From Cheiracanthium punctorium (taxonomy: Eukaryota; Arthropoda; Arachnida; Araneae; Cheiracanthiidae): 64,000 nucleotides of DNA. The notes beneath the pieces were generated by a model, which saw nothing but the letters and a program-made list of their open reading frames with translations, was not told the origin of the DNA and ran no database searches. The stretch is from NCBI GenBank assembly GCA_038373885.1, contig JAWZYV010000080.1, forward strand, positions 186,001 to 250,000, written 5' to 3'. A program made the position numbers and the translations under genes. Positions 36,085 to 47,460 of this stretch are shown piece after piece (position 1 is the first letter of the stretch; the number at the start of each line of letters is the position of its first letter).

Positions 36085-38228
36085 GCCCGTTTACATGTGA
36101 AAATGGAAAATCCCGGGTTAAAGCAGAGTACAGGGGAAAACTCGCAATGCATCATGGGGAAGCTGGGTTGACTCTGCATAAACCGGGGCCTTCGCTATTA
36201 GTAACGGGCCTGCGCGTGTATTTCGATGAGTCATCCAAAGAGGCCTACGGATGCTCGCGTCTTCCAGTATACATCAAGCAATTTTTAAGCTTTCCGATGC
36301 TTTGAAACGTTATTAAATGTAGTTTTATGTAGTGATTGTGTTACTAATTCAAGTACGAACTCATTAACAGTTTCTTTACTATGATACACGCGGACATTAA
36401 AGTAAATAGATGCATGTAATTTGAAGGAAAAACAAAGTAGTGCTCACTCTCATGATTCATTATTTTAGCTTGATTTTTAATATACATGAACAAATTAAGC
36501 TGACTTTTAGTATACATTAAAGTAAACGAATACACAAATGATACAGACATTTTTATGTATTTCTTTATACTGAATGTTTAAGTTTCACATTTTCAAAGCA
36601 GTTACAACCATTATTACTTTTAAAATAAATTTAACTAGTAGCTATTAAATTTTCATTTATTAAATATTGTTCGGTTAATATATTAACAAAATATATGACG
36701 AGGAGCTGAAATAGAATTTAAAATATTTGATATTTACAATTCACGTATACAAAATTTAAGTACTGATATACTATTTAATTTTTAATCTTTTGTAAGGCGT
36801 AGGTATCAGAAGAATGTTTGCTATAATTATAAGTACAACCTGTGCACTGCAAGTCCTTGGTATTTACATGAAAAATAATGTAAATTAATTTAACGAGAAA
36901 CATTTAGAATGAATTACAAAATAAAGGGTGTTCCATAAATTGTAGTACGAACTTAAAGGGGAGATAATATATCAAAAGGATTAAGAATAACGTAACAGTG
37001 TATGATAAAACACGTTTGTTAACTGTTTTTATTTTGGTTAGTTCAAATGAGTTTATTTATCGAAAATTTTACCATTCGAAATGAAAATGATTTATAATTT
37101 TCAGTGTTAGTTCCATATACTTTTTCTTCTCCAAAGAAAAATTATAAATTTTAGAAAACCATACTAGGAAATACCACTAATATTCCAACACCTTTTTTTA
37201 AAGTTATTATTAACTGGCGATTGAAAACAAATGTTTTCGTCCCTGCATTGCTGTGTATTAGGGTTATAGCTTTAAAAAAAGAAAAAAAAAACCTGCTCCA
37301 CGGACTTTGAATACAAATTAAGATAAACTAACAGCTCTAGGACTTGAAAAATTTCAAGATCCCTTTTCACAAGTTGCGCTAAACACTGTAGTAAACTAAA
37401 AACAAACGATCTCTGAATTAATTACTTTTTATTATAGCCATTATCTAAATGGAACTTTGAATTTGAGTATGATGAAAGCTTATACAAAATATTAACTTCG
37501 ATTTAAGTTTCTACATAAACATGTGCAAAAATTAATAACATATTTTACAGTACTTCTGCACTGAAACCAATATCACACATTTAGTTGCATTTATAATAAA
37601 TGATAAATGACATTTTCAACTGAAAGATTTAAACAGATAAGAATGTCTAACTAGTATTACAACGCACGCTTACTTACTAGAATAATAAACTACCCAAGTT
37701 AAACGATTTCAGATTAAAATGATTTATAAATAACACATGAATATTAATTCACAAAAAATGCTTTATATCCTATAAATTTGTAGAATTTCTAAATACAAGT
37801 GTACACTTACCTTTACATTCAGAACTTAAAGTTCGAATTCTATGATTGAATTCGTTGATTTATTTCCATAAAAAAAAGCGCAATCTTCAAAAAATTATTA
37901 CCTACATCTAAAACACCTTGTCATTAAATCATTATGACAAAACTATAACAAAATTGTTTTTTAATTATAAAATAAATTAACGTTTATAATTCCAAATCGC
38001 ATACAATCGAACAGCGCAAATGTAAATATTAGGCCTCAATGTTTCACTCATTTCTTCCGGTGGCAACAAAGAAGCAGGCCCGGTTGTTAATAACGACCGC
38101 CCCGCATAAACCCTCCTTTCGACCAGGAATCTTTCTACCCCGCATTTCCCCCACTAAGTAGGAGAAGCGGGGTACAAAGCAGTGTAAGTCCCGGGATTTA
38201 CTCCGCATTTTTGCACATGTAAACGGGC
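36085..38228. mobile_element. Putative TIR element, 2.1 kb, non-coding
   Basis: GCCCGTTTACATGTG at 36085-36099 is exactly inverted at 38214-38228. Both sides continue inward with related sequence (AAATCCCGGG, then GCATAAACC or GCGGGGCGG blocks) for about 130 bp. Interior AT-rich without coding. No target duplication was recognised, so the boundaries are tentative. Confidence 0.5.
36185..36445 (+). repeat. Direct repeat, copy 1
   Basis: About 260 bases, starting GGGGCCTTCGCTATTAGTAA and containing CAAAGAGGCCTACGGATGCT, repeated at 38304-38562 in the same orientation at roughly 85% identity. This copy lies inside the left end of the 36085-38228 element. Confidence 0.8.
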
Positions 38229-38303
38229 GCGTTATGTCCTCGAATAAGTCTCCAAAAATATTTTCTACTGTCTCCAAATTTTTCTTGAATTGTGGATTGG
38301 AGC

Positions 38304-38562
38304 GGGGCCTTCGCAATTAGTAACGTGCCTGCGCGTGAATTTTGATGAGCCATCCAAAGAGGCCTACGGATGCTAGAGTCTTCACGTATACATCAGGCAT
38401 TTCTTAAGCTTCCCAGTGCTTTCAAACGTTATTTAATGTAGTTTTAAGTAGTAATTGTGTTACTAATTCAAGTAAGAACTCATGATTAATTTGTTTGCTA
38501 TGATACATATTTACATAAAGAAAATAGATGCATATAATTTGAAGGTAAAACAAAGTAGCGCT
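38304..38562 (+). repeat. Direct repeat, copy 2
   Basis: Second copy of 36185-36445, lying just outside the right end of the putative element and about 300 bases upstream of the DUSP11-like start codon. Confidence 0.8.
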
Positions 38563-38865
38563 TATGGCAACTCATAAGCAGGCCCGTTGCTTAGCGATGG
38601 CCCCGATTGGAATTGGAGTTCAATTCAATGCTTGATTTGTCCCCAAATTACTGTTTAGAAATCACCCAGTATTTTGAGTGTTTTTTCCGTAGTTTAGCCA
38701 TGGTTGGTCCCACTCCTATGTTAAGTTTATAGTATTTAATATTTGGCAACAGTGACTAATGTTCCAAAACAATCAGATTTCGTTGTTATTTGATAATCGT
38801 GCAAGAAAAGTATAACGTGTCGTCTTCTGCTTTTCAGTTTTTGAAAGACATTTCTAACATTAAAT

Positions 38866-39432
38866 ATGGGTCGTCGAGGAAGAAACAATAATGTACCCGA
38901 TCGTTGGATGGATTATGCTCCTATAAAAGGTGTTATTGCAGACATTAAGATTATACCTTTTAAAGTTCCTTTGCCATTAAGTGCATTTTATGATGATTTA
39001 ATGATAAAACACAAGTGGACGCCTTCCGATGTGATGCATAATGTTCCAGATCTTGGATTAGTGATTGATTTAACTTTTAAATTTCCTTGCTACTATCAAC
39101 CAATCGAATTTTTAGAAAATGGTGTGGATTATATAAAAATAGGTTGTCCTGGTCATGTAATTCCTCCTGAAGAAATATTTTTAAAATTCTGTGATACCGT
39201 AGATAACTTTCGTAAAGAACATCCTGATCTTCTGGTCGGTGTTCACTGCACGCATGGAGTGAATCGAACTGGTTACATGATATGTCGGTATATGGTTGAA
39301 AGATGTGGCTTTACAGCAGATCAAGCTTTTAGTTTGTTTGCGGAAATGAGAGGGTATAAAGTCGAAAGAGAAAATTATATCAAACAAATTCGTGATATAG
39401 TACCCAGATCAAGTGCCCATGGAGTTTTATAA
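38866..39432 (+). CDS. DUSP11: RNA/RNP complex-1-interacting phosphatase (DUSP11/PIR1)
   Basis: A complete 188-residue ORF. It opens with a basic MGRRGRNNNVPDRWMDYAPI leader. The PTP signature HCTHGVNRTG has H127, the nucleophile Cys128 and Arg134. Asn in place of the usual serine-type residue (NRTG) is typical of the RNA-triphosphatase branch of the dual-specificity phosphatases (DUSP11, mRNA capping enzymes). Family members remove 5' gamma and beta phosphates from RNA in the nucleus. The length covers the whole catalytic domain but lacks the C-terminal extension of vertebrate DUSP11. No introns interrupt it, unlike the other genes here. A TTTTCAG at 38831-38837 could end a 5'-UTR intron, in which case it is simply a single-coding-exon gene; otherwise it may be a retrocopy. 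All key residues are intact, so it may be functional. Confidence 0.92.
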   Translation: MGRRGRNNNVPDRWMDYAPIKGVIADIKIIPFKVPLPLSAFYDDLMIKHKWTPSDVMHNVPDLGLVIDLTFKFPCYYQPIEFLENGVDYIKIGCPGHVIPPEEIFLKFCDTVDNFRKEHPDLLVGVHCTHGVNRTGYMICRYMVERCGFTADQAFSLFAEMRGYKVERENYIKQIRDIVPRSSAHGVL

Positions 39433-39573
39433 TTAATATTTCCAACCGCTGCATTTACTTGCAGAACATTTTTATTGAACTCTTATTTATTCTTAAAATT
39501 TTTAATGATAAACTTTATATTCTTGTTTTTTTTTTTTATTTGCTGCTTGCATTGTTTAAGTACCTTTAATTTC

Positions 39574-39579
39574 ATTAAA
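39574..39579 (+). promoter_or_regulatory. Candidate poly-A signal (ATTAAA) of DUSP11
   Basis: ATTAAA variant about 140 bases after the DUSP11 stop codon. No canonical AATAAA is closer. Confidence 0.35.
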
Positions 39580-40581
39580 TAGCAATGCTGTTATTTTGTA
39601 CTAGAAAAACAACAGTTATTCATGATCATTCTTCTAGCATTAAAGTTCAAAGCAAAATTTGGTACTTGTGGCTTGTAATGGCTACCAAAATTTAATTTCC
39701 AAGACATATCATCAAAGATAGTGATGTTGAAATCTCTCTCATAACTATGGGCTCCATGCAATTCTAATGGCACCTAAGCAAACTTGGTGGCCGGTATAAC
39801 CCATAAGTACCCAACATTTTTTAGTAATTCTAAGACAGTTTGCTCTTTTTAATTATTTGGTGTATCTTCTGTGGATTATTTTGTTATGCTATAGAAAATT
39901 TGCAAAAAATTGAGAAAGTAACTCATTTTGGTACTTGTGTATTATCACGGTGGTCCGCCAAGATGAGCGATTTTTTGCCAAGATAAATGCCATACACATG
40001 AAATTATTGATGGTTTAGAATACGATTAGCAACAGTTTGCCAGTATATTTGACAAAAAAACAGTTTGGCGGAAATGACCGCCGAGATAATACGTAATACC
40101 TTTCATATCCTTTAATGAGCATTTATTGAAATTACTCTGTCAATTAAAAGTTTAACTTTTTGTATTTACTGAATTTTTGTAATTATGGGTTACATAGATA
40201 TATTAATAATGTGAATAATACATTTTTGATTTAATTAAATAAATTTACATATAAATGCTGTTTTCCCTTTTCTACTTTGAGCAATGTCTACAGAAATCAG
40301 TTAACTGATTTCTGTATACCTGATTCTGTATATAGTTAACTATAAGATATTAGGGTCAAAATTTTATAATGGGAGAAATGATATTGCTGGCCTTTTTTAA
40401 AAATATTTTATTTTACTTTAAATGCACAAAATTGCCTATTACAATTAAGCACTTAATTTGATTTTCTGAAAGTCATAAATTGTTTGTATTGTATAAAAAT
40501 TTCTGTAGGTTCCCATGATCTTCAGTAGATACGTTGTCATTGCAGAAAACTTTATAAACTTTTCTTTTTTAATTTTCAAAC

Positions 40582-40735
40582 AATCTGATGTGGACACCAT
40601 ATGACTTCCTTGTACACATAAATATTTTCTGTACACTTACATCTAAACTTATTTTATTTCCAAGAGATACTAAGGTTTAGCAATTTCTATCCAAATATTT
40701 GAGATATTGCCAAGCTGGGTTTAGTTTGAAAGATT
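40582..40735. repeat. Partial copy of the 21-kb repeat family (left end)
   Basis: Starts AATCTGATGTGGACACCAT and follows 21010-21190 through CTTCCTTG, ATCTAAACTTATTTT and TTGAAAGATTTA, then stops. Confidence 0.75.
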
Positions 40736-40935
40736 TATTTTCGTCATTGAAGGTACCATAGACCTTTATGTATTGAAAGTCTGGTACTTTTATATTAAAC
40801 GGACCCCACCCAAATTTGGCAATTTTTTTGTCGTCAAATACCTACGGGATATTTATTTAGAATTTTTAATACCTTGAAAACAAACATTTGAACATAAAAT
40901 ATACAAATAAAAGAAAAGACACCATTACATGGGTC

Positions 40936-41341
40936 TAGGGTTGCCAGGTCACCAGACCAAATAAGCCGGACAGACCAGCCAGTTTGGCCTGACATTTGGG
41001 TAAAAAGGCCGGACAGCCAACAATATTGAGGATTTTGTCTCAGTATTAATAGGTACGGCAAAAAAATTGTATGTAAAATCAAGCTTTTTTTTATTATTAC
41101 CATGAATCTTGTTAAATTCTAACGAAATCTAAATAGCATTGACTGCCAAATCAGTTCAAGTACTTTATTACTAATCAGCCAAAGTCACCAGTAAAAAGCC
41201 TAACAAAAGCTGGATAGCGCTAAGTTTGGCCGGACACGCAATCAAAAAGCCTAACAAAAGCTGGATAGCGCTAAGTTTGGCCGGACACGCAATCAAAAAG
41301 CCTAACTATGTTCGGCTTTATCCGGACGCCTGGCAACGCTA
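40936..41341. mobile_element. hAT-type MITE, 406 bp, perfect 8-bp TSD
   Basis: CATGGGTC occurs at 40928-40935 and 41342-41349. Ends TAGGGTTGCCAGGTCACC and the reverse complement of TAGCGTTGCCAGGCG. Inside, a 51-bp unit with AAAGCCTAACAAAAGCTGG and TTTGGCCGGACACGCAATC is repeated twice in tandem (41193-41243, 41244-41294). Confidence 0.9.
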
Positions 41342-41436
41342 CATGGGTCATTTCACAATGCTATTTGCTGTTTGGTTGATAGTTTTAGAAATAATTATTT
41401 TAAAATATTCTTGTAAGAGATTTTAAATATGATACA

Positions 41437-44400
41437 CAGTGAAACCTCTCTGAGCAGCCATCCCTCTAAACGGCCAATTTTTAATGGCACGGATTTTTCG
41501 GCTCATAGACTATGTTAAAATAACCTCTATCAGTGGCCCCCCAACCCCTATAAACGGCCACCAAGTGGGATCGCCCATCTCATTTTTTGAGAAATTCTAC
41601 TCACTCCATTCTGTAATTTTGAGCAGAAAAACTCAAGGTCAGGTTTATGGGCGAATATAAGTCCCAGGGAATAACTGGAATTGACTCTGTTATCTCTTTT
41701 GTATTCTTCCCACACCCTTAAGATGGGGAATAACTTAGACAATCAGGTGTTGAAGTTTTCCTACAAATGAATTTCTGTCCCTTTCAGGCGCTAATTCCGT
41801 CCCTGATGAGGAATTTCCTGATGTTTGTAATGGCAAGCAAGCTAAACTTTCAACACAAGTGACTTTAGGGAAAATGGATGAAATTATCAAAAATTCCAAA
41901 GTGATTACAAACTAACTGGTTAGAGATCTGCTTTTTAAAGTAAAAAACAAACTAGAAAAAATGGTTTCTTCAAAGAAAAATAAAAACTTTAAACTAAAGC
42001 TTAAAATTCCTGGTCACCAGGTGGCGATTAAACTTAAAAAACTGGCGATTTACGACATTCTGACTACCGGCCAGGCCAACATAATGGTGGAGCTAGAAAA
42101 ATCTGTCAACAAATCGCACATCACACCAGCAAAATCCATCAACAGATTGCACATACGGCACCTGCAAACTTCAACACATTGTACCGTTTTCATCCCCTAT
42201 GGACGAATTCTACCGTGTGTTAACTCAGGGTTCACACTAGACTGAGGGATTGCACGATTCTCGCAATGCCACACAGAATCCCTCTCAAAAAAAAAAAAAA
42301 AAAAAAAAAACGGGCTTTTCCTGCATGCTGGGTTGTTTAATTTTGATGAAGCAGCTAAAATATTTAATGAGATAAAGAATCAAAGATATTAAATTCTATT
42401 GTTATCAAAATCATTTGTGTATGATATTGCTAATTTTGATATTTATAATCAGCTGAGCTCATTCTAGGCGAGGTCAGTGGTGCGCTGTGCCCCGATGACC
42501 GTAAAAAAAAAAAAAAAAAATCGTTAGCACCTCGATGATGAAAAACTAGACACCCTCTTTTGCCAGCGAAGTTTTTTTTAATCTCTAAGAAAGTTTCTTT
42601 AGCCCTTTTATTTGTTTGCTTACACATAATGTGTTAATGATACTTGTCAAATGAAAGAGAGGAATTTGCACAACTCTTATGGTAATAGAACTCTCCCACC
42701 CTCTTTCCCTCTCTGGGAAGCGCTCCGGACTCCCAGTCAGGGTAGTAGCGGAGAGTGATGAGAAGGGGGATGGAAATCAATGTAAAAATTAATTCATCTA
42801 TAATTTTTTAATTAATGGACCGATTTGTTTGAAATTTTGGGGATCACTTTTAAATGCAAAAACTGATTGAGAGTCTAAATTTTAAAAAGACATCTTAATT
42901 TGTTCAAAAGTTAGAAATTTATTGTCAAAACATAATTTCTTTCCCCTTTCTTACTTTGTGGCTTGGAGTTACAGAATGCTTTGTGGTTTTCTTTCTGAGC
43001 TAGACGGGGATTGAAAGGCAGAAAAAGATAAAGTTGATGTTCTTATCTCCTTTCCGGCTATTTCAATATTACCACTTAAATAGGTGACTAGCTGATTGAT
43101 AATATCAACAGAATATTTATTATGGCTGCATGATAATCCTGAAAAAAATTTTAGCTATTGTTGTCCATTAAAAAAAAAAATTAATAAAGAAGTGAAATTT
43201 GTAGTGGAATAAATATTGAATAACTGGAATAGATATTTGTACCATTATATGGTTATTTTGAACAGAAGAGTTATTAATATTTTCATGCATTAACTATAAT
43301 ATTTTAATTGTTTGAACTTTGCAAAATAGAACATGAAAATAAAAGTGAAATAATTTTCTCAATAAAAAGACTTTTGTTCCTTAAGACTTCTGGGTATTTT
43401 ATATTTGAAATCTTTTCTCTTCCTTTATAATCTTACTGCCCCCCCCCCCTCCATACAACAAAATACTCAGAAGTCTGGTGCACTTAAGTACACAAGCAAT
43501 GTAATGGACCCTGTGTCTCCTTGTCATGAAGTATGCAAAAGTGGTGCAAATATAATGAGACGTTTCTTTGGTGAAGATGGGCCTGGAAAGTCGATATGTG
43601 TTCGCACTGCTGACATTTTAGATACAGCTTTCTTTTCCATCTTTTTCTGAGGAGTTAAATAAGTATGGAGAAAAAGAACTTGCAGAATTCTGTACAGTTT
43701 TTAAGCTCCAAAAAAAAAAAAAAAGAGCCCTTTTAGAGTGGCGGCAACTGTGGACCATAATGTTAAAAAAATTTAAGCGAGGAATCTCACTTACTGCATT
43801 GCTTGACAAACTACAGACTGATAGTTTTAACAATATGCAAGTAATCACCCAGGTGATAAAAATAACCCTCACTCTCTCTCCCAGCAATGCAGAAGTAGAG
43901 CCAATTTGGAGAAGTGCTGTAAACATTCTACACGACCAGAGCATGTCAATGAAAAAAACTATGTTAGAAAACAGACTACGTATAAAATGCTCTAAGATTA
44001 AATTAGAAGATTTTGATCCAATTGCAGCAATTGAATTGTAGTGGAAAGATTCAATTGGAAGAAGACCCAATTTTAATGACTAAAATTGTATTGTAATAAT
44101 GTATCTCTGCAAATAAATAAATGATTGCATAATATATCTTTGTAAATAAGTAACCAACTGTAAGTGTATCGCTATCTAGGGGGGGACATTGGAATCGACC
44201 ACCATCCTCGACTGCATGCCTAAAACAACTGGCCATTAAAGTTTATGAGTCTACCGGCCAGTGGCTACTAACCAAAAATGGGAATTTTAAGCTTTACTTT
44301 AAACAGACACAAATTGTATCATTTTTTCAAAAAAATGTAAGAAAGTATTAAGTACTATTTTCTCTTTAGATAAGTTTTATGTTTCATTTTAAATAAGGAA

Positions 44401-44519
44401 TATGTGCCACTTATTTATATTACGCATTATAACAATTATCTTATAATAGTAAATAAAACCCTTGAGAGCGGCCAAATATTCTCGGTACAGTGGGGTGGCT
44501 GCTCAGAGAGGTTTCACTG
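41437..44519 (+). mobile_element. Decayed hAT transposon, 3.1 kb
   Basis: 24-bp perfect inverted ends beginning CAGTGAAACCTCTCTGAGC. The interior keeps a C-terminal hAT dimerisation piece (43760-44041) and poorly readable N-terminal fragments near 41790-42245 and 43405-43650. No intact transposase. The flanking 8 bases do not match, and TA is seen only on the right, so the superfamily rests on the protein remnant. Confidence 0.65.
43760..44041 (+). pseudogene. hAT transposase C-terminal dimerisation fragment
   Basis: Contains LTLSPSNAEVE, the core of the hAT C-terminal dimerisation region (usually SNAEVER-FS), then a helix with MLENRLRIKC. The upstream transposase is broken by stops and an A run near 43710. 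Confidence 0.65.
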
Positions 44520-44588
44520 TACTTGTATACCTCCGTTATATGTCACAACATATTTTCGCTCATTTACTTTTTCACCTATTTGTTAAAT

Positions 44589-45137
44589 CAGGGTGTCTAC
44601 CGATCCGGAAAGTCTGGAAAAAGCCGGAAATTGGAAAATGGGTCCGGAAATTCTGGAAAAAACCGGGAAATTGGATAATGAGTCCGGAAAATTCACCAAA
44701 ATAATCAATTTTTTTTTAACCCTTTCTAATTGTCAGACTCAAAACCGAAAGCAACTACAACGCATTTTTCAGACCGCGAATGCATCAAGCAATGTGTTTG
44801 TATAAGGAGGTGAAAATGGGGCTCATCAATCGTGATGGAAGAGAAAAAGATAAATTAGCTTACTTGGTAACTGATGGCTTAGGTCCATATTTCCAAGAAC
44901 AGTTAGTTAATTCTATCAGAAAGTGCGACTACTTCTGTTTCTCAATTGATGAAAGCTTAAACCTGTATACTTCAGTTAAAATTAATTTCAAGAAGTTATA
45001 CAAAATATGCAAATATAAAGACAAGGGAGGGATCACTGTGCAATTTCTTAAAGTAAAATGCATTGGTCAGGAATTTTTTTTCGCGGGACCTCCCAGAAGT
45101 CAGGAAATTGACTTTCAGAAATTTGGTAGACACCCTG
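44589..45137 (+). mobile_element. Internally deleted hAT-like element, 549 bp
   Basis: Ends CAGGGTGTCTACC and its exact inverse GGTAGACACCCTG. TAAAT directly flanks both ends (44584-44588, 45138-45142). CCGGAAA/CTGGAAA runs lie near the left end. Contains a transposase remnant. Confidence 0.7.
44780..45137 (+). pseudogene. hAT-like transposase remnant
   Basis: The frame reads through TDGLGPYFQEQLVNSIRKC and then YFCFSIDESLN, which resembles the first catalytic-acid block of hAT transposases (F-x-DE-x-x-N, RNase H-like fold). Everything downstream, including the dimerisation domain, is missing. The reading frame runs into the terminal repeat. Confidence 0.55.
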
Positions 45138-45144
45138 TAAATAC

Positions 45145-46567
45145 AGGGATGTAGATCTAATAGAGTAATTTCAGTTACTAGATGATTTTTTACAGTTTGG
45201 CTGATTTCTGTTGCAAAACAAATAAAAATGCAGCATTAATTATCCTTTGAATTACAGTCACAGTCTTTCTTGTATCCTTCGTTCAAAATGCTATTAGGTA
45301 CAAGAATTTCCCATAAATGGTAGTCCTCTCACTCCATTACAGAGGATTAGAATCAGAGGTAGCTGTTTTCAATATCTGTTCTTCACAGGGAAGTTAAATA
45401 GCTTAATTTGTAAGAATTTGAGCATTTTTTTCTCTGATGTCAAATAGGTCTTTAACTTTCTGTATCTTCCATTCTTGATCTTAAAAAGTAAGAATTGTTT
45501 ATTTACTAAAATTATTCTTTTTAGTTAATAATAAAACACTTTTTTAATAAAAACTAAATTAAAGGGATGTGTTAACTTTAAATCAACATGACATAGAAAA
45601 CAAAGCATAACAATTTGTATCCTCTGTTATAATATAAATGTAATAGAGAATACAACTTTTAAAAAAATCAATTGTGAGACTATGTATAATTTTTAATTAG
45701 TCTAAATTTTGTTTTTAATATAACATATAGGTTTATTTAAATAAAAAGTTTATAAAAATCATTTAAAAAAATAAATTTAACAAATCATTTTATTTTTAAG
45801 ATTGTAACTTTAAAGTTATTATTTTTCGTATAAATGTCCATTAAAACAATAGTTATAAAACAAAAATTAAAATTAATTTTACATGTATATTGAATGCTCT
45901 AATAAGATGTCATGCATTTATTATTTCTATCATAAAAGTGTATTCTTTGTTACAAGTGTGTATCCTCCTTTCATGTCCAAAATTTCAACTACACAGAAAG
46001 TTAAAATAAAAAAAGAATGTGACTAACTATATGAGGGTATTAAAAGATCAATATAAACTAATTTAGAAGAAAAAATTGAAGAATGTTTTTTTTTTTTTTT
46101 TTTTCAAATTTTAACTTCAAAAACCTACATTTTCTGTAGAATGACCCACATATGTCAAGAGAAATTCAGTTGATGAAAATGAACATTAAATCTTCACACC
46201 AACAATAAATGAAACGTAATGCTGCTCTAAAACTTAAGCTAGAATTTTCAAACCAATTACCAATTCCAATGTTACATCTTCAAGAATTTAAATTGCATTT
46301 CCATACAAAATGACCATTAAAATTATATACTTTCATTTTGTGTTCGATTGAACAATGATGTACGAAGGTAGAACATCAATTTTTTGAAAATACTTAAGAA
46401 CATCTTCATCTGTTGTTGGAAAATCCCAAAAATTCATATATTTCACTGCTCTTATTCGAAGGAGCAACGACCGTCAAACACAGCAAAAATATGAAATTAA
46501 GTGAAAATGGCTATTACGCAGGTAGACCTTTCTGTTTGCATATGAATACAAAACAGGAATAAAACAC
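45145..46567. other. AT-rich intergenic stretch, nothing recognised
   Basis: No reading frame over 60 codons with a domain, no inverted ends, one T run near 46087-46104. Confidence 0.6.
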
Positions 46568-46627
46568 TAGGCAAGTTGGAGTGTTTAGGCTGATTAATTT
46601 TTATTTTTTACCAACTACGCGAAAAAT

Positions 46628-46697
46628 TCCAGAGCTGAGGATCGAACCCAGAACTGCTGCTTAACGTGCGGATGCTCTACTACTGAGCTACTCTGGG
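46628..46697 (-). other. tRNA-like pseudogene (Asn-type loop), left arm
   Basis: Acceptor CCCAGAG pairs 6 of 7 with CTCTGGA, D stem GCTC/GAGC is perfect, T loop TTCGATC. The anticodon loop ACGTTAA would give GTT (Asn), but the anticodon stem pairs at only 3 of 5 positions. Probably not a working tRNA. Confidence 0.55.
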
Positions 46698-46744
46698 ACA
46701 ATTCCCTGATGAAATTTGTGTGCGAAATTTCATCTGGGAATTGT

Positions 46745-46814
46745 CCCAGAGTAGCTCAGTGGTAGAGCATCCGCAAGTTAAGCAGCAGTCCTGGGTTCGA
46801 TCCTCAGCTCTGGA
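46745..46814 (+). other. tRNA-like pseudogene (Asn-type loop), right arm
   Basis: Inverse of the left-arm copy with a few differences (loop AAGTTAA). Boxes A (TAGCTCAGTGG) and B (GGGTTCGATCC) look intact, so RNA polymerase III could still recognise it. Confidence 0.55.
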
Positions 46815-47460
46815 ATTTTTCGCATAGTTGGTAATTAATCAGCCTAAATACTCCAACTTGCCTAATATACTTGAAAGGTTGATAAAATCACTTTCTAAAA
46901 TATGCAGGAATAATACTTTTTTGTTAGCTAATCAAACACTCTTGCACATAAACAAGCAAGGGTTACCAGAAAAAGAAAGCTCTCAAGCTTTGCCCTCTGG
47001 TACTGGTGAGAAATCACCAAATTTGAGTGGAATCCATTTAACGAGGAAAGTACCAAAAGTCTTTTGGGTGACCATGTAAATAAAATACCCAGTCGACACT
47101 AATAAAAAAAAAAAAAAGAAATGCAGATTTAGATGTTACAATAGTTCTAAATACAAAATCTCAACATTCTACAGTTAAAAGTTTTAGAGTTATGCAAAAT
47201 ACGTAATTACTTTTTGTGTCAAATTTGGTGATATTTTGGAAAAAATCGCCAAGGTTGATGATAGTTGGTGAGATATTGGGCATGGGCCAAACAATGATAC
47301 TTCAGAATAATATATTGACTATATCTGTAAACCTTAATGTATTGAAATTCTTTTGGGTGGTCCTGTAAATAAACTATGCAGTAGATTGGAACCAAAAACA
47401 GAGGTGTACAACTAGATGTTACAACAATTTGAAATATAAAATTTTAACATTTGACAAATA

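Larger units (their letters stand above)
46570..46862. mobile_element. 293-bp palindromic MITE with a tRNA-like sequence in each arm
   Basis: The arms of about 145 bp are near-perfect inverses, from GGCAAGTTGGAG at 46570 to CTCCAACTTGCC at 46862. TA flanks both ends (46568-46569, 46863-46864), as for mariner-type insertion. Each arm contains a tRNA-like segment (46628-46697 minus, 46745-46814 plus). Only about 10 bases at the centre (about 46717) are unpaired. Confidence 0.8.

Noticed and set aside
43618..44070. 150-codon minus-strand ORF
   Set aside because: Antisense to the hAT dimerisation fragment, which has a recognisable motif on the plus strand.
46745..46814. Functional tRNA-Asn gene
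   Set aside because: The anticodon stem pairs at only 3 of 5 positions and the sequence is part of a palindromic mobile element.
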